Counted from the first letter of the stretch, positions 35,167 to 44,133 are shown. The stretch: DNA of 64,000 nucleotides from Aeromicrobium sp. 9AM (GCF_902506105.1 NZ_LR733304.1:2739832-2803831); one strand, 5' to 3'. The notes: a model not told the origin generated them from the letters alone. Numbers and translations are program-made.

Positions 35167-36669
35167 ATGAGCGTATCGGCAAGGCTCAACCCACTCATGG
35201 TGATCGGCTGTGCAGTGGCTGTGGCTCTCGTGGCGGGCGTCGTCGCGTATGCGGACGACGACGCGCTGCAGCCTGGTACGTCTGCAGCAGGCACACGGAT
35301 CCACACCCCGACCAGGTCTCTCGACATCGTGCGCTCGGCAACCCCGGCCGCCTCCGCGCTCGGCGTCTCGCGGCGCTTGTACGACGCCTCGCCGATTGCC
35401 GTGGTCACCGCGGCACATGACCCGAAGGCGCAGCGGACCGCGATTGCGTCGGCGACGCGCCTGGGCGTGCCGGTGCTGATCGACGGGCCGGCCGTCCCCG
35501 CCGAGCTCAAGCGGCTCGGCGCCCGACGCGTGCTGACATTCGGCAAGACCCGCAAGGTCCCGGGCGGCCAGCCGGTGCCCGTCGACGCAGCGTCAGCGGG
35601 CAAGGCCGTCGCCAAGCTCGGTGGTGTGGCCACCAGAAGCGCGCGACACCTCGACGCGATCGTGGTGACCCGGTCGCGTACGGCGAACGCCGCTGCCGTC
35701 GCCACGGCTCGCAATGCCGGTGCCGACGTGTTCCAGCTCCGGACGGCCGACCCTCGTCGTACGCGAACGGTGGCCAAGGCGCTCGCAGCGCGACCGGACA
35801 CCCCGGTCATCGCCCTCGGCACTCCGTTCACGCACGGTTTCGCGTACTCACTCGCCGTCGTGCGCCGGCACATCGTCCAGCCGACCGGCGGCTATCTCGC
35901 GCTGCCCGGCAAGCACTACACCGCGATGTACGGCCACCCGGGCGCGCCGTCCCTGGGTGTCCTGGGCGAGCAGGGCGTCAAGGCGTCGGTCAAACGGGTC
36001 GAGCGGCTCGCCCGGAAGTACCGCCGGGTCAGCAAGGCCGAGTTCGTCCCGACGTTCGAGATCATCGCGACGGTCGCGTCGGGATCAGCGGGCAAGGACA
36101 AGAACTACTCGCAGGAGGTGTCGATCAAGACCCTGACGCCGCTGGTCAACGCGGCGCGGAAGGCCGGCGTCTACGTGATCCTCGACCTGCAGCCCGGACG
36201 TACGGACTTCCTCACGCAGGCCAAGCGCTATCGCTCACTGCTGGAGCGGCCCAATGTCGGGCTCGCGCTCGATCCCGAGTGGCGGCTCAAGAAGAAGCAG
36301 AAGCACCTGCGCCAGATCGGCTCGGTCAAGGTCGCCGAGATCAACCGGGTCAGCCACTGGCTGGCCCGCCTGACCCGGGAGAAGGCGCTGCCGCAGAAGC
36401 TCTTCGTCCTGCACCAGTTCTCGCTCTCGATGATCAAGCACCGCGGTCGGCTGGAGACGCGACACCCTGAGCTCGCGACGGTGATCCACGTCGACGGCTC
36501 CGGCCCGCAAGGTGCCAAGCGCGGAACGTGGAAGGCGCTGCGCCGCAACGCCCCGGACGGCGTCTACTGGGGCTGGAAGAACTTCGTCGACGAGGACCCG
36601 CACATGCTGACGGCCGAGGACACCTGGACCCGCGTCAGGCCCCACCCCTCGCTGATCTCGTACCAGTGA
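35167..36669 (+). CDS. Secreted or membrane-anchored protein of unknown function
   Basis: A 500-residue protein. One hydrophobic segment (residues 9-27, PLMVIGCAVAVALVAGVVA) acts as signal anchor. Residues about 60-235 repeat a Rossmann-like pattern of VVT/VLIDGPAVP/VLTFG/VVTRS strands, reminiscent of cell-wall-binding repeat domains. Residues about 240-490 look like a TIM-barrel hydrolase (VPTFEIIATVASG, GVYVILDLQPGRTDF, GLALDPEWRL, ending YWGWKNFVDEDPH). No catalytic residues can be assigned with confidence. It is divergent from DedA with interlocked promoters, hinting at coordinated envelope roles. Confidence 0.6.
   Translation: MSVSARLNPLMVIGCAVAVALVAGVVAYADDDALQPGTSAAGTRIHTPTRSLDIVRSATPAASALGVSRRLYDASPIAVVTAAHDPKAQRTAIASATRLGVPVLIDGPAVPAELKRLGARRVLTFGKTRKVPGGQPVPVDAASAGKAVAKLGGVATRSARHLDAIVVTRSRTANAAAVATARNAGADVFQLRTADPRRTRTVAKALAARPDTPVIALGTPFTHGFAYSLAVVRRHIVQPTGGYLALPGKHYTAMYGHPGAPSLGVLGEQGVKASVKRVERLARKYRRVSKAEFVPTFEIIATVASGSAGKDKNYSQEVSIKTLTPLVNAARKAGVYVILDLQPGRTDFLTQAKRYRSLLERPNVGLALDPEWRLKKKQKHLRQIGSVKVAEINRVSHWLARLTREKALPQKLFVLHQFSLSMIKHRGRLETRHPELATVIHVDGSGPQGAKRGTWKALRRNAPDGVYWGWKNFVDEDPHMLTAEDTWTRVRPHPSLISYQ
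35170..35175 (-). promoter_or_regulatory. -10 element, leaderless DedA gene
   Basis: TACGCT on the minus strand lies 7 nt before GTG 35162 and lies inside codons 2-3 of the divergent gene. Confidence 0.55.
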
Positions 36670-36788
36670 GGTCTTCCGCCGCTTGATGCAGTTGGACTTC
36701 CGGAGCTATCATCGTCCTGCGCGTCACCGTAGTGATGCGAAGTGAGCTCGGTAGCCTTCCGGACGGTCGGCGTGCCGGGCTTCGCGCG

Positions 36789-37316
36789 TTATGGAACAAC
36801 TTTGATCGATGTGCACAAGGGATCAATCCGGTCTCGCCACTCCCCGCCGCGCCCGTAGCTCCACGCGATCGCATCCGATATCCAAAGAAGAGGCTCATCC
36901 CGCGAGCGCTCGTGCGAGTACTGGATAGCCGAGGGTCCCAGTCCTTGAGCAGCGATTTCGCGGAAAAGGATCCGACGATCAAACTTGACGATCGAGTCAT
37001 CGCGCTCGAGCACGATGTGAGTCACACCCAGCCGGGAGACATCGCCAATCAGGGCGGACAGGCACTCGTCTCGCGCCACTTCATCGTGCTTCGCCGATGA
37101 GACGTACACGTGCGAACGGACGCCGGTGCGAATCAGCTCAGAAAGGATCACGCGGCGTCGGCGGTCGCTTTCCTTGGTGAAGTGGATGCGACTCTGGCCC
37201 TTCATACGAAGGCTCATCACATCTCGCCGGACGGATGTCACGTCCGCGTCCGCAACCTCGGTTGCAACCACGATGTATCCACGAGCCTTGTGCTCATCCA
37301 GATAGAGACGGCTCAT
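36789..37316 (-). CDS. DUF3800-like protein downstream of dnaB
   Basis: A 175-residue protein that opens with LYLDEHKARGYIVVA, places IHFTKESDRRRRVIL near residue 44 and ends with ISDAIAWSYGRGGEWR. This order of acidic residues resembles DUF3800, an RNase H-like family of suspected nucleases; the match is by pattern. GGAAGGG precedes the ATG. It begins 21 bp after the dnaB stop on the same strand, so readthrough from dnaB is likely. The gene and the 119 bp after it are visibly less GC-rich and use more A/T-ending codons than their neighbours, which suggests acquisition from elsewhere. Confidence 0.6.
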   Translation of the reverse strand: MSRLYLDEHKARGYIVVATEVADADVTSVRRDVMSLRMKGQSRIHFTKESDRRRRVILSELIRTGVRSHVYVSSAKHDEVARDECLSALIGDVSRLGVTHIVLERDDSIVKFDRRILFREIAAQGLGPSAIQYSHERSRDEPLLWISDAIAWSYGRGGEWRDRIDPLCTSIKVVP

Positions 37317-37337
37317 CTCGCCGGCCCTTCCACTCGC

Positions 37338-38750
37338 TCAACCAAAGAAGTCGCCGGCGGCTGCTCCGGGGGGTTCAGCGTCGCGGGCCATCGGGGTGAA
37401 ACGCGAGTAGTGGCCCTGGAAGCTGACGGCGACCTTGTTGACCGGGCCGGAACGGTTCTTGGCGATGATGATGTCGGCCTCGCCGGGTCGCTCGGACTCG
37501 CCGGCGCCGTGCGCGTCGGGACGGTTGAGCAGGAGCACGATGTCGGCGTCCTGCTCGATCGATCCGGACTCACGGAGGTCGGACAGCTGCGGGGTCTTGT
37601 CGGTGCGCTGCTCCGACCCACGGTTGAGCTGGCTGATCGCGACCACCGGGAGCTCGAGCTCCTTGGCCAGCAGCTTGATCTGACGGGAGAACTCCGAGAC
37701 CTCGACCTGGCGGTTCTCGACTCGCTTGCCCGACGTCATGAGCTGCAGGTAGTCGATGACGATCATGCCGAGGCCGTACTGCTTCTTGATGCGGCGCGCC
37801 TTGGAGCGGATCTCGGGCATCGTCATGTTGGGGCTGTCGTCGATGACGATCGGCGCACTCTGCACCCTGGGCATCGCCTTGCTGATGGCATCCCAGTCGC
37901 GCTGGTGCATGCCGCCACCACGCATGTGGGAGATGCTGACGCGGGCCTCTGCCGAGAGCATGCGCATGGCGATCTCGGCGCCCGTCATCTCGAGCGAGAA
38001 GATCGCGCTCGGGATGCCGTGGCGGATCGAGGCCGACCGGCAGAAGTCGAGGCCGAGCGTCGACTTGCCGACACCGGGCCGGGCCGCGACGACGATCATC
38101 TGGCCGGACCGGAATCCGGTGGTGAGCTTGTCGAGGTCGGGGAAGCCGGACGGCACGCCGGTCATCTGGCCGTCGCGACCCTGGATCTCCTCGATCTCGT
38201 CGATCGTGAGGCTCATGAGCGCGGCGACGGACTGGTAGTCCTCGGCCTGACTCGTGCCGTCGACATCCAGCACCTCGGCCTGCGCGCGATCGACGATCTC
38301 GGCGACATCGCCCTGACCAGCCTGGCCGAGCTGGGCGATGCGCTGACCGACCTCGACGAGCCGCCGCAGCACGGCCTTCTCGCGGACGATGTCGGCGTAG
38401 AAGTCGACGTTGGAGGCGATCGGGACGCCCGCGACCAGGGTGTGGAGGTAGGGGGCTCCGCCGATGCGGCCGACCTCGCCGCGACGGTGCAGCTCGGCGG
38501 CGACCGTGATGGCGTCGGCCGGCTCACCGCGGTTGGCCAGGTCGACGATCGTGTCGAAGATCAGCTCGTGGGCGGGCCGGTAGAAGTCGCGGCCCTGCAG
38601 GATGTCGGACGCCGGGTCGATGGCCTGCTTGCTGATGAGCATCGCGCCGAGCACGCTCTGCTCGGCGGCCAGGTCCTGTGGCGGAACACGTCCGGAGCCG
38701 GGGTCCTCGCTGGGCCCTGGCGCAGCCTCGTAGAGGTCCGTCACGCTCAC
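37338..38750 (-). CDS. dnaB: Replicative DNA helicase DnaB
   Basis: A 470-residue hexameric helicase that unwinds DNA at the replication fork. The N-terminal primase-interacting domain (PQDLAAEQSVLGAML to about residue 160) is followed by a RecA-like ATPase with Walker A ARPGVGKST (223-231), Walker B MIVIDYLQLM, and SQLNRGSEQR and LRESGSIEQDAD motifs. There is no intein, unlike some mycobacterial copies. GTG 38750 follows a GGGGAA ribosome-binding site. Here dnaB is separated from rplI by three genes, whereas the two are often adjacent. Confidence 0.97.
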   Translation of the reverse strand: MSVTDLYEAAPGPSEDPGSGRVPPQDLAAEQSVLGAMLISKQAIDPASDILQGRDFYRPAHELIFDTIVDLANRGEPADAITVAAELHRRGEVGRIGGAPYLHTLVAGVPIASNVDFYADIVREKAVLRRLVEVGQRIAQLGQAGQGDVAEIVDRAQAEVLDVDGTSQAEDYQSVAALMSLTIDEIEEIQGRDGQMTGVPSGFPDLDKLTTGFRSGQMIVVAARPGVGKSTLGLDFCRSASIRHGIPSAIFSLEMTGAEIAMRMLSAEARVSISHMRGGGMHQRDWDAISKAMPRVQSAPIVIDDSPNMTMPEIRSKARRIKKQYGLGMIVIDYLQLMTSGKRVENRQVEVSEFSRQIKLLAKELELPVVAISQLNRGSEQRTDKTPQLSDLRESGSIEQDADIVLLLNRPDAHGAGESERPGEADIIIAKNRSGPVNKVAVSFQGHYSRFTPMARDAEPPGAAAGDFFG

Positions 38751-38898
38751 AGAAATGTTCCCCTTTCGCCCTACTTCACGTTAACGGTCAGCACTGCCAA
38801 TTCCTGGGAGCACGTGGTGCCGACCCGTCACAGTAGGCCTGTCCGGGGCGCAAGCACAGACAGCGCCACACAGGGGGTGTGCGCAACCTCGCCGAACG

Positions 38899-39046
38899 TG
38901 TGGAAAACGCCGACAACCATGTGCACAGCCCGTGGACGAAGGTGTGGACAAACGTCCGGCTCGTACGTCGTGCAGGCTTCTGACCTGCGTAAACACGTGT
39001 GCACCCGTGTGGAGACAAAATAGTTCGGGCCGGTTCGTCATCCACG
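38899..39046. other. Cluster of DnaA-box-like motifs in the dnaB upstream spacer
   Basis: The 377-bp spacer 38751-39127 holds no gene. It contains TGTGGAAAA (38899-38907), TGTGGACAA (38943-38951, exact complement of the actinobacterial DnaA box TTGTCCACA), CGTGGACGA (38931-38939), TGTGGAGAC (39008-39016) and TCATCCACG (39038-39046). A palindrome TTGTCGACAA follows at 39064-39073. The promoters of dnaB and the MATE gene must also lie here. Confidence 0.5.
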
Positions 39047-39127
39047 GGTGCCTGTTCATACACTTGTCGACAAAACCCGTCACTTTGCCCCCACGACACC
39101 GTCCCGTCACGTTGAGAGGGGCTTGCG

Positions 39128-40450
39128 ATGCGCCTCCTGCATGACGTCGACCGGCAGATCTTCCGCGTCGCGGTGCCGGCATTCTTCGCGCTGATCACCG
39201 AGCCGCTCATGCTGCTCGCGGACACCTCGATCATCGGTCATCTCGGCACGCCCGAGCTGGGCGGCCTCGCCGCCGCATCGGTCGTCCTGGGCACCGCCGT
39301 CGGGCTGTGCATCTTCCTCGCGTACGGCAGCACCGCGACCGTCTCACGGCACCACGGCGCGGGCGACGAGCGCACGGCGATGGGTCTCGCGGTCAGCAGC
39401 CTGTGGCTCGCCGCCGGCCTCGGCTTGGTCCTGGCGGCGGTCACCGCCATCACCAGCGGTGCGCTCACCGACGTGCTGTCGAGCTCGTCTGCCGTCGCCG
39501 GGTTCGCGCACGACTACCTCCTCGTCTCCGCGCTCGCGCTGCCGGCGATGCTGCTGATCCTGGCCGCGACCGGCGCGATGCGGGGAGTCCTCGACCTGCG
39601 CACGCCACTGATCGCGACGATCGTGGCGAATGTCCTCAACGTCGTGCTCAACCTGACCTTCGTCTACGGGTTCGACTGGGGCGTGCGCGGGGCCGCAGCA
39701 GGCACCGTGATCGCCCAGTGGTTCGCCGCTGCGTGGCTCGTGACGGTCGTCGTGCGCCGGGCCAGGCGCGTACGCGCGTCGACCCGTCCGCGTACGGCCG
39801 AGATCGTCGGCGCGGCCCGCCTCGGCGTTCCACTGCTGGTGCGCACGATCACGCTGCGCGCCTCGCTCGTGCTGGCGACCCTCGTCGCTGCGCAGCTCGG
39901 CGACGTCCCGCTCGCCGCCAATCAGGTGGCGGCCGCCGTGGTGACGTTCCTGGCGTTCGGGCTCGATGCCATCGCGATCGCCGGGCAGACCCTGACCGGC
40001 CGCACCCTGGGCGCCGGTGACGCCGACGGCACCCGTGCGTTGACCAACCGGATGGTCGCCTGGGGCGTCGCGACGGGCATCGTGGCTGCCGTGGTGCTGG
40101 CGGCGGCAGCCCCCTGGTTGCCGCGGCTCTTCAGCTCCGATCCGGCCGTGCAGGACGCGCTCGTGCCGGCGCTCCTCGTGGTCGCCGCGATCCAGCCGCT
40201 CTCCGGGATCGTCTTCGTGCTCGACGGCGTGCTGATCGGTGCGGGCGACGGCGCCTACCTGGCCAAGGCGGGCGTGCTGGTCCTCGCGGCGTACGCGCCG
40301 TTGGTCCTGGCCGTCGGGTGGACCGACAGCGGCTTCACGTGGCTGTGGGTCGCGTACGGCGGGTTCATCGCGGCCCGCCTCGTGACGCTGTGGCGTCGGC
40401 AGAGGGGGACCGCGTGGATGGTGCTCGGCGCGACCCGTTCGGCAGACTGA
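39128..40450 (+). CDS. MATE family efflux transporter (DinF-like)
   Basis: A 440-residue polytopic protein with the MATE pattern: two six-helix halves, PLMLLADTSIIGHLGTPELGGLAAASVV in the first and RASLVLATLVAAQLGDVPLAANQVA in the second. It exports drugs or metabolites against Na+ or H+. The sequence resembles the DinF branch. GAGAGGGG precedes the ATG, though with longish spacing. The hydrolase at 40455 follows after 4 bp. Confidence 0.9.
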   Translation: MRLLHDVDRQIFRVAVPAFFALITEPLMLLADTSIIGHLGTPELGGLAAASVVLGTAVGLCIFLAYGSTATVSRHHGAGDERTAMGLAVSSLWLAAGLGLVLAAVTAITSGALTDVLSSSSAVAGFAHDYLLVSALALPAMLLILAATGAMRGVLDLRTPLIATIVANVLNVVLNLTFVYGFDWGVRGAAAGTVIAQWFAAAWLVTVVVRRARRVRASTRPRTAEIVGAARLGVPLLVRTITLRASLVLATLVAAQLGDVPLAANQVAAAVVTFLAFGLDAIAIAGQTLTGRTLGAGDADGTRALTNRMVAWGVATGIVAAVVLAAAAPWLPRLFSSDPAVQDALVPALLVVAAIQPLSGIVFVLDGVLIGAGDGAYLAKAGVLVLAAYAPLVLAVGWTDSGFTWLWVAYGGFIAARLVTLWRRQRGTAWMVLGATRSAD

Positions 40451-40454
40451 GGTC

Positions 40455-41144
40455 ATGATCACCGAGGAGTACGCACCCGGCCGGCTCGCCGACGTCCATG
40501 GTGACGGGACGGATCTGGTCGTCCTGCTGTGGCACGGGCGTGGCGCCGACTCCCGCACGGTCGTCGCCGACCTGGCTCACGAGATCGCACGGCACGGCGC
40601 CCGGGTCGTCGTCCCCGACTGGAGGTCGGATGCGCCCGACGGCGGCCGGTCGGACCTGCTCGCGTCGCTCGACCACGCCCGCGGGGTCGCTCGGAGCCTC
40701 GACCTCGATCCCGACGGCTTGACCGTCGTCGGCTGGTCGCTCGGCGGCACGGCGGCCGTCGGCCTGGCCATGCAGGCGCCGGCCCTCGGCGTCGCCCTCG
40801 CTGCGGCGGTGCTGCTCTCTCCCGGCGACGGCCCGCGAGCGCTCGACCCTTTCACGGGCGAACCCCTGCCTGCTCCGATGCCGGAAGCCCCGCACGCGTG
40901 CCCGGTCCACGTCGTCTGCGCAACCCGGGACGAGATCGCCACGCCCCAGCTCGTACGCGGCTTGGCTGACCGTCTCGCAGCGGCGGGCTGGCCGATCACC
41001 TGGACGGAGGTCGATGCCGACCACGGGTCCATCGCGATGACCCGTTATGACGCCGAGCTGGACCGTTTCGTGCCGGCCGATGACGAGAGCACCCGTTTGG
41101 CCGGTCGCCGGGTCGCAGAGCTCGTCGTCACTTCTTCTTCGTGA
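40455..41144 (+). CDS. Alpha/beta hydrolase (dienelactone-hydrolase-like)
   Basis: A 229-residue hydrolase with WHGRGADSR near residue 26, nucleophile elbow GWSLGG (Ser95), an acid in CATRDEIATP and His in DADHGSIA. The size and pattern suggest a dienelactone hydrolase- or carboxylesterase-like enzyme. A CAGACT box lies 6 nt before the ATG, a variant of the leaderless signal, so it may be expressed independently of the MATE gene. Its last 17 bp overlap the convergent substrate-binding protein gene. Confidence 0.8.
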   Translation: MITEEYAPGRLADVHGDGTDLVVLLWHGRGADSRTVVADLAHEIARHGARVVVPDWRSDAPDGGRSDLLASLDHARGVARSLDLDPDGLTVVGWSLGGTAAVGLAMQAPALGVALAAAVLLSPGDGPRALDPFTGEPLPAPMPEAPHACPVHVVCATRDEIATPQLVRGLADRLAAAGWPITWTEVDADHGSIAMTRYDAELDRFVPADDESTRLAGRRVAELVVTSSS

Positions 41145-42810
41145 AGCCGACCATCGTCCAGTCGGGCTGCTCGAACTGGGCAGCGCCGTAGTTGACCAGG
41201 CCCTTGCGGACCACCACCGCGATGGGGGTCACGGCGAGAGGGACGACCGTCGGGCTGTCGAGGACCCACTCGTCGAGCTTGGCCACCCGCTTGTCGCGGA
41301 GCTTGTCGTCGAGCGTGCCCATCGTGACGTCCCAGCCCTTGCCGAACCGGTCCTCGGTGACGCCCGTGTAGTTCTGCGCCGAGTCCACCGGGTAGAAGAG
41401 CGACTCCGCCGCGCCGATCGGGAACGGCGAGCCGCGGCGAACGAACGTCACGATGTCGAAGTCGAGCGGGATGACGAACAGGCTGAAGAATCGCTCGGCC
41501 GGAACGCTGCGGAGCCTCACCTGGACGCCGATCTTGCTGAGGTCCTGGACGATCCGCGACGCCCGATGCCGGTTGGTCGGGGTGTTGGACGGTATCGGCA
41601 TCGACAGGGTGAGCTGTTTGCCGTCACGCGTACGTTTGCCGTCCGTGCCGACAACCCAGCCGGCCTTGGTCAGCAGCTGCTTGGCGGTGTCCAGGTCGAA
41701 GTCGAGCTTGGCCGAGGAGTCGACATAGCCCTGCTGGCCGGGCAACCGCATGACGCTGCCGAGTGGGCTGGGCGGTGCGCCCAGCGCGGACGACGCCTGG
41801 ACCGCGATGGCCTTGCGGTCGATCGCATGGGCGATGGCCCGGCGCACGTCCGGATCCTTGAGCGGTCCGCGGGCGCCGTTGAGCGTGACCTGTGACCACT
41901 CGATGCCGGCCGCGCGCTGGATCGCCGCGCCCTTGACGTTCTTGGCGATCTTGTAGGTGTTGGCCTCGATGTCGACCGCGTCGAGCTCACCGGCGGCGAG
42001 GGCCTTGGCCAGGACTTCCGGCGTGGCGACCTGGAACGTGATCCGGGACAGCTTGGGCTTCTCACCCCACCAGCGGGGGTTGGGCAGCTCGACGACGGTG
42101 CCCCTGCGGGTGTCGATCGACTTGACGATGAAGGGGCCGTTGGACGAGATCGCCCGGGTCCGGAAGCCGCGGTTGAACAGCTTGGGCGACTTCGAGACGT
42201 TGGCGGCGAGGTGCGGATAGACGTAGAGCGGCCACTCGGCGTTGGGGGTCTTGAACGTGACGGTGTAGTCGAACTTCGTGTCGCCCTGCTCGACCGACTC
42301 GATGTCGTCGTAGCCGTCGGTCGAGGCGACCTCGTAGTCGTCGTCGGACCCGTTCTGGGCCTTCCAGTAGGCGACCATGTCGGCGGCCGTGATCGACGTG
42401 CCGCCCTGCCAGACCGCTCGAGGGTTGAGCTTGACCTCGATCTTCAACGGGTCGGTGTCGGCGACCTCGACGGACTCGGCGTAGTCGTGATCGACCCGCC
42501 AACCGCCGGTCGAGGTGATCCGGATCGCGCCACCACCGGTCGGGGCGAGGATGCGTGCGGCATCACTGTTGACCGCGTCGGGATGCGCCGGATTGAAGTT
42601 GTTGGGGATCGCGGTGGCGCCGAGGCGCAGGGTGCGACCCTGGGCGACATCGGCACGATCGGCCTTGGTCCACGACGTGTTCTTGAGGTTGGTCGCGGCC
42701 TTGCTGGTGCTGGTCGACGACGGCTTGTCATCGCCGGACACCAGCGAACAACCGGAGAGCACCAGGCTTCCGGCGAGGAGGAGTGCAGCGGGGGCTGCGA
42801 ACGTACGCAT
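41128..42810 (-). CDS. ABC transporter substrate-binding lipoprotein, family 5 (peptide type)
   Basis: A 560-residue lipoprotein with lipobox LSGC (Cys21) and the SBP_bac_5 fold: RTLRLGATAIPNNFNPAHPD, a VWQGGTSITAADMVAYWKA block, VRRAIAHAIDRKAI and a C-terminal lobe. It binds peptides or related solutes outside the cell for an ABC importer. No permease or ATPase gene is next to it, so the partner must be elsewhere. ATG 42810 is preferred; GTG 42828 is in frame. It lies just downstream of the rplI operon. Confidence 0.85.
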   Translation of the reverse strand: MRTFAAPAALLLAGSLVLSGCSLVSGDDKPSSTSTSKAATNLKNTSWTKADRADVAQGRTLRLGATAIPNNFNPAHPDAVNSDAARILAPTGGGAIRITSTGGWRVDHDYAESVEVADTDPLKIEVKLNPRAVWQGGTSITAADMVAYWKAQNGSDDDYEVASTDGYDDIESVEQGDTKFDYTVTFKTPNAEWPLYVYPHLAANVSKSPKLFNRGFRTRAISSNGPFIVKSIDTRRGTVVELPNPRWWGEKPKLSRITFQVATPEVLAKALAAGELDAVDIEANTYKIAKNVKGAAIQRAAGIEWSQVTLNGARGPLKDPDVRRAIAHAIDRKAIAVQASSALGAPPSPLGSVMRLPGQQGYVDSSAKLDFDLDTAKQLLTKAGWVVGTDGKRTRDGKQLTLSMPIPSNTPTNRHRASRIVQDLSKIGVQVRLRSVPAERFFSLFVIPLDFDIVTFVRRGSPFPIGAAESLFYPVDSAQNYTGVTEDRFGKGWDVTMGTLDDKLRDKRVAKLDEWVLDSPTVVPLAVTPIAVVVRKGLVNYGAAQFEQPDWTMVGFTKKK

Positions 42811-42832
42811 GGTCGAGTAGCCGACCACCCGT

Positions 42833-42864
42833 GGCGGGCCAGGGAACCCCCGGCCTGACCCGCC
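42833..42864 (-). terminator. Hairpin terminator of the rpsF operon
   Basis: GGCGGG-C-CAGG pairs with CCTG-A-CCCGCC around a 10-nt loop, 9 bp after the rplI stop. Confidence 0.6.
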
Positions 42865-42873
42865 AGAGGTGGA

Positions 42874-43320
42874 CTACTTGGAGGCGACCACGTTGAGCTT
42901 GACCTGCGCGCTCACGTCGGGGTGGACGCGAACGGAGACCGTGTGGGCTCCGAGCGACTTGATCGGGTTGCCGACCTCGATGCGACGCTTGTCGACCTTG
43001 GCACCAGCGACGCCGAGGGCGTCGGCGATGTCGGAGACCGTGACGGCGCCGAACAGGCGGCCGCCGGCACCGGCGCGAACCGGCACGTTGATCGGGTTGG
43101 CCTCGAGGTTGCCCTTGATGCTCTGGGCCTCCTCGAGGTCGTGCACGGCGTGCGCCTCACGGGCGGCACGGATCGACTCGACCTGCTTGGCAGCGCCCTT
43201 CGACCAACGGATGGCGAAGTTGCGCGGCAGCAGGAAGTTGCGGCCGTAGCCGTCCTTGACCTCGACGATGTCGCCGGGGGTTCCGAGGTTGGTGACCTCG
43301 TGGGTGAGGATGAGCTTCAT
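42874..43320 (-). CDS. rplI: 50S ribosomal protein bL9
   Basis: A 148-residue bL9: [25 protein letters not shown]-type N-terminal domain, a long connecting helix and the C-terminal RNA-binding domain ([14 protein letters not shown]). It bridges the large subunit near the L1 stalk and restrains frameshifting. It is the last gene of rpsF-ssb-rpsR-rplI. Confidence 0.98.
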   Translation of the reverse strand: MKLILTHEVTNLGTPGDIVEVKDGYGRNFLLPRNFAIRWSKGAAKQVESIRAAREAHAVHDLEEAQSIKGNLEANPINVPVRAGAGGRLFGAVTVSDIADALGVAGAKVDKRRIEVGNPIKSLGAHTVSVRVHPDVSAQVKLNVVASK

Positions 43321-43332
43321 CAGAGACCTCCT

Positions 43333-43569
43333 TTAGCGGCTGGTCGAGGTGTAGGGCAGCAGTGCCATCTCGCGGGCGTTCTTGATGGCCTTGGCGATGA
43401 GACGCTGCTCCTGGACGGTGACACCCGTGACCCGGCGCGCGCGGATCTTGCCGCGGTCCGAGATGAACTTGCGCAGAAGCGCGGTGTCCTTGTAGTTGAT
43501 TTCGGTGACCTTGGCCGCGGTGAGCGGGTTGCTCTTCTTCTTCGGCTTCCGGACTACTGGCTTTGCCAT
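43333..43569 (-). CDS. rpsR: 30S ribosomal protein bS18, cysteine-free form
   Basis: A 78-residue bS18 with the conserved core [20 protein letters not shown] and the [10 protein letters not shown] tail. It pairs with bS6 on the platform of the small subunit. The zinc cysteines found in the common form (two in a CxxC near residue 14 and one after VTG) are absent; the protein has no cysteine at all. It lies 12 bp upstream of rplI in the main ribosomal operon. Confidence 0.97.
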   Translation of the reverse strand: MAKPVVRKPKKKSNPLTAAKVTEINYKDTALLRKFISDRGKIRARRVTGVTVQEQRLIAKAIKNAREMALLPYTSTSR

Positions 43570-43599
43570 GTTGCTCCTGAACTTGATGCTGACGTGTGT

Positions 43600-44133
43600 T
43601 TAGAAGGGGGGCTCGTCGGTCGTGCCGGCGTTGCCGCCCCAGGCGTCAGACCCACCCTGTGCCGCGGGCTGCGTCGACCACGGGTTGCTCTGCGCAGCTC
43701 CGCCGCCACCAGCGTTGCCGGCGTTGCCGCCGCCACCCTGGCCGCCACCGAAGTCGCCGCCGCCGGAGCGGTTGGCCTTGGTGACCTTGGCCGTGGCGTA
43801 GCGCAGCGAAGGACCGATCTCGTCGACGTTGATCTCGACGCTCGTGCCCTTCGATCCGTCCTGGCGTTCGAAGTTGCGGATGCGCAGGGCGCCCGTCACG
43901 ATGACGCGCTGACCCTTCTGCAGTGACTCCGCGACGTTCTCAGCCAGCTGACGCCATGCGGCGCAGCGGATGAACAGCGCATCGCCGTCCTTCCACTCGT
44001 TGGTCTGGCGGTCGAACGTACGAGGCGTCGACGCAACGGTGAAGTTGGCAACTGCGGCGCCCGAAGGAGTGAACTTGAGCTCCGGGTCGTCGGTGAGGTT
44101 GCCGATGACGGTGATGACGGTTTCGCCTGCCAT
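43600..44133 (-). CDS. ssb: Single-stranded DNA-binding protein
   Basis: A 177-residue SSB: N-terminal OB fold ([19 protein letters not shown] to about residue 112), a glycine-rich disordered linker with asparagine and glutamine, and the acidic tip DEPPF that recruits partner proteins. It coats single strands during replication and repair. GAAAGG precedes the ATG. It lies between rpsF and rpsR as is usual. Confidence 0.98.
   Translation of the reverse strand: MAGETVITVIGNLTDDPELKFTPSGAAVANFTVASTPRTFDRQTNEWKDGDALFIRCAAWRQLAENVAESLQKGQRVIVTGALRIRNFERQDGSKGTSVEINVDEIGPSLRYATAKVTKANRSGGGDFGGGQGGGGNAGNAGGGGAAQSNPWSTQPAAQGGSDAWGGNAGTTDEPPF

Noticed and set aside
37338-38750. Intein in DnaB
   Set aside because: The helicase is 470 residues with an uninterrupted Walker A and no splicing motifs.
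38899-39073. Chromosomal replication origin
   Set aside because: Only one perfect DnaA box, no dnaA, dnaN or rpmH beside it and no AT-rich unwinding region; reported only as a DnaA-box cluster.
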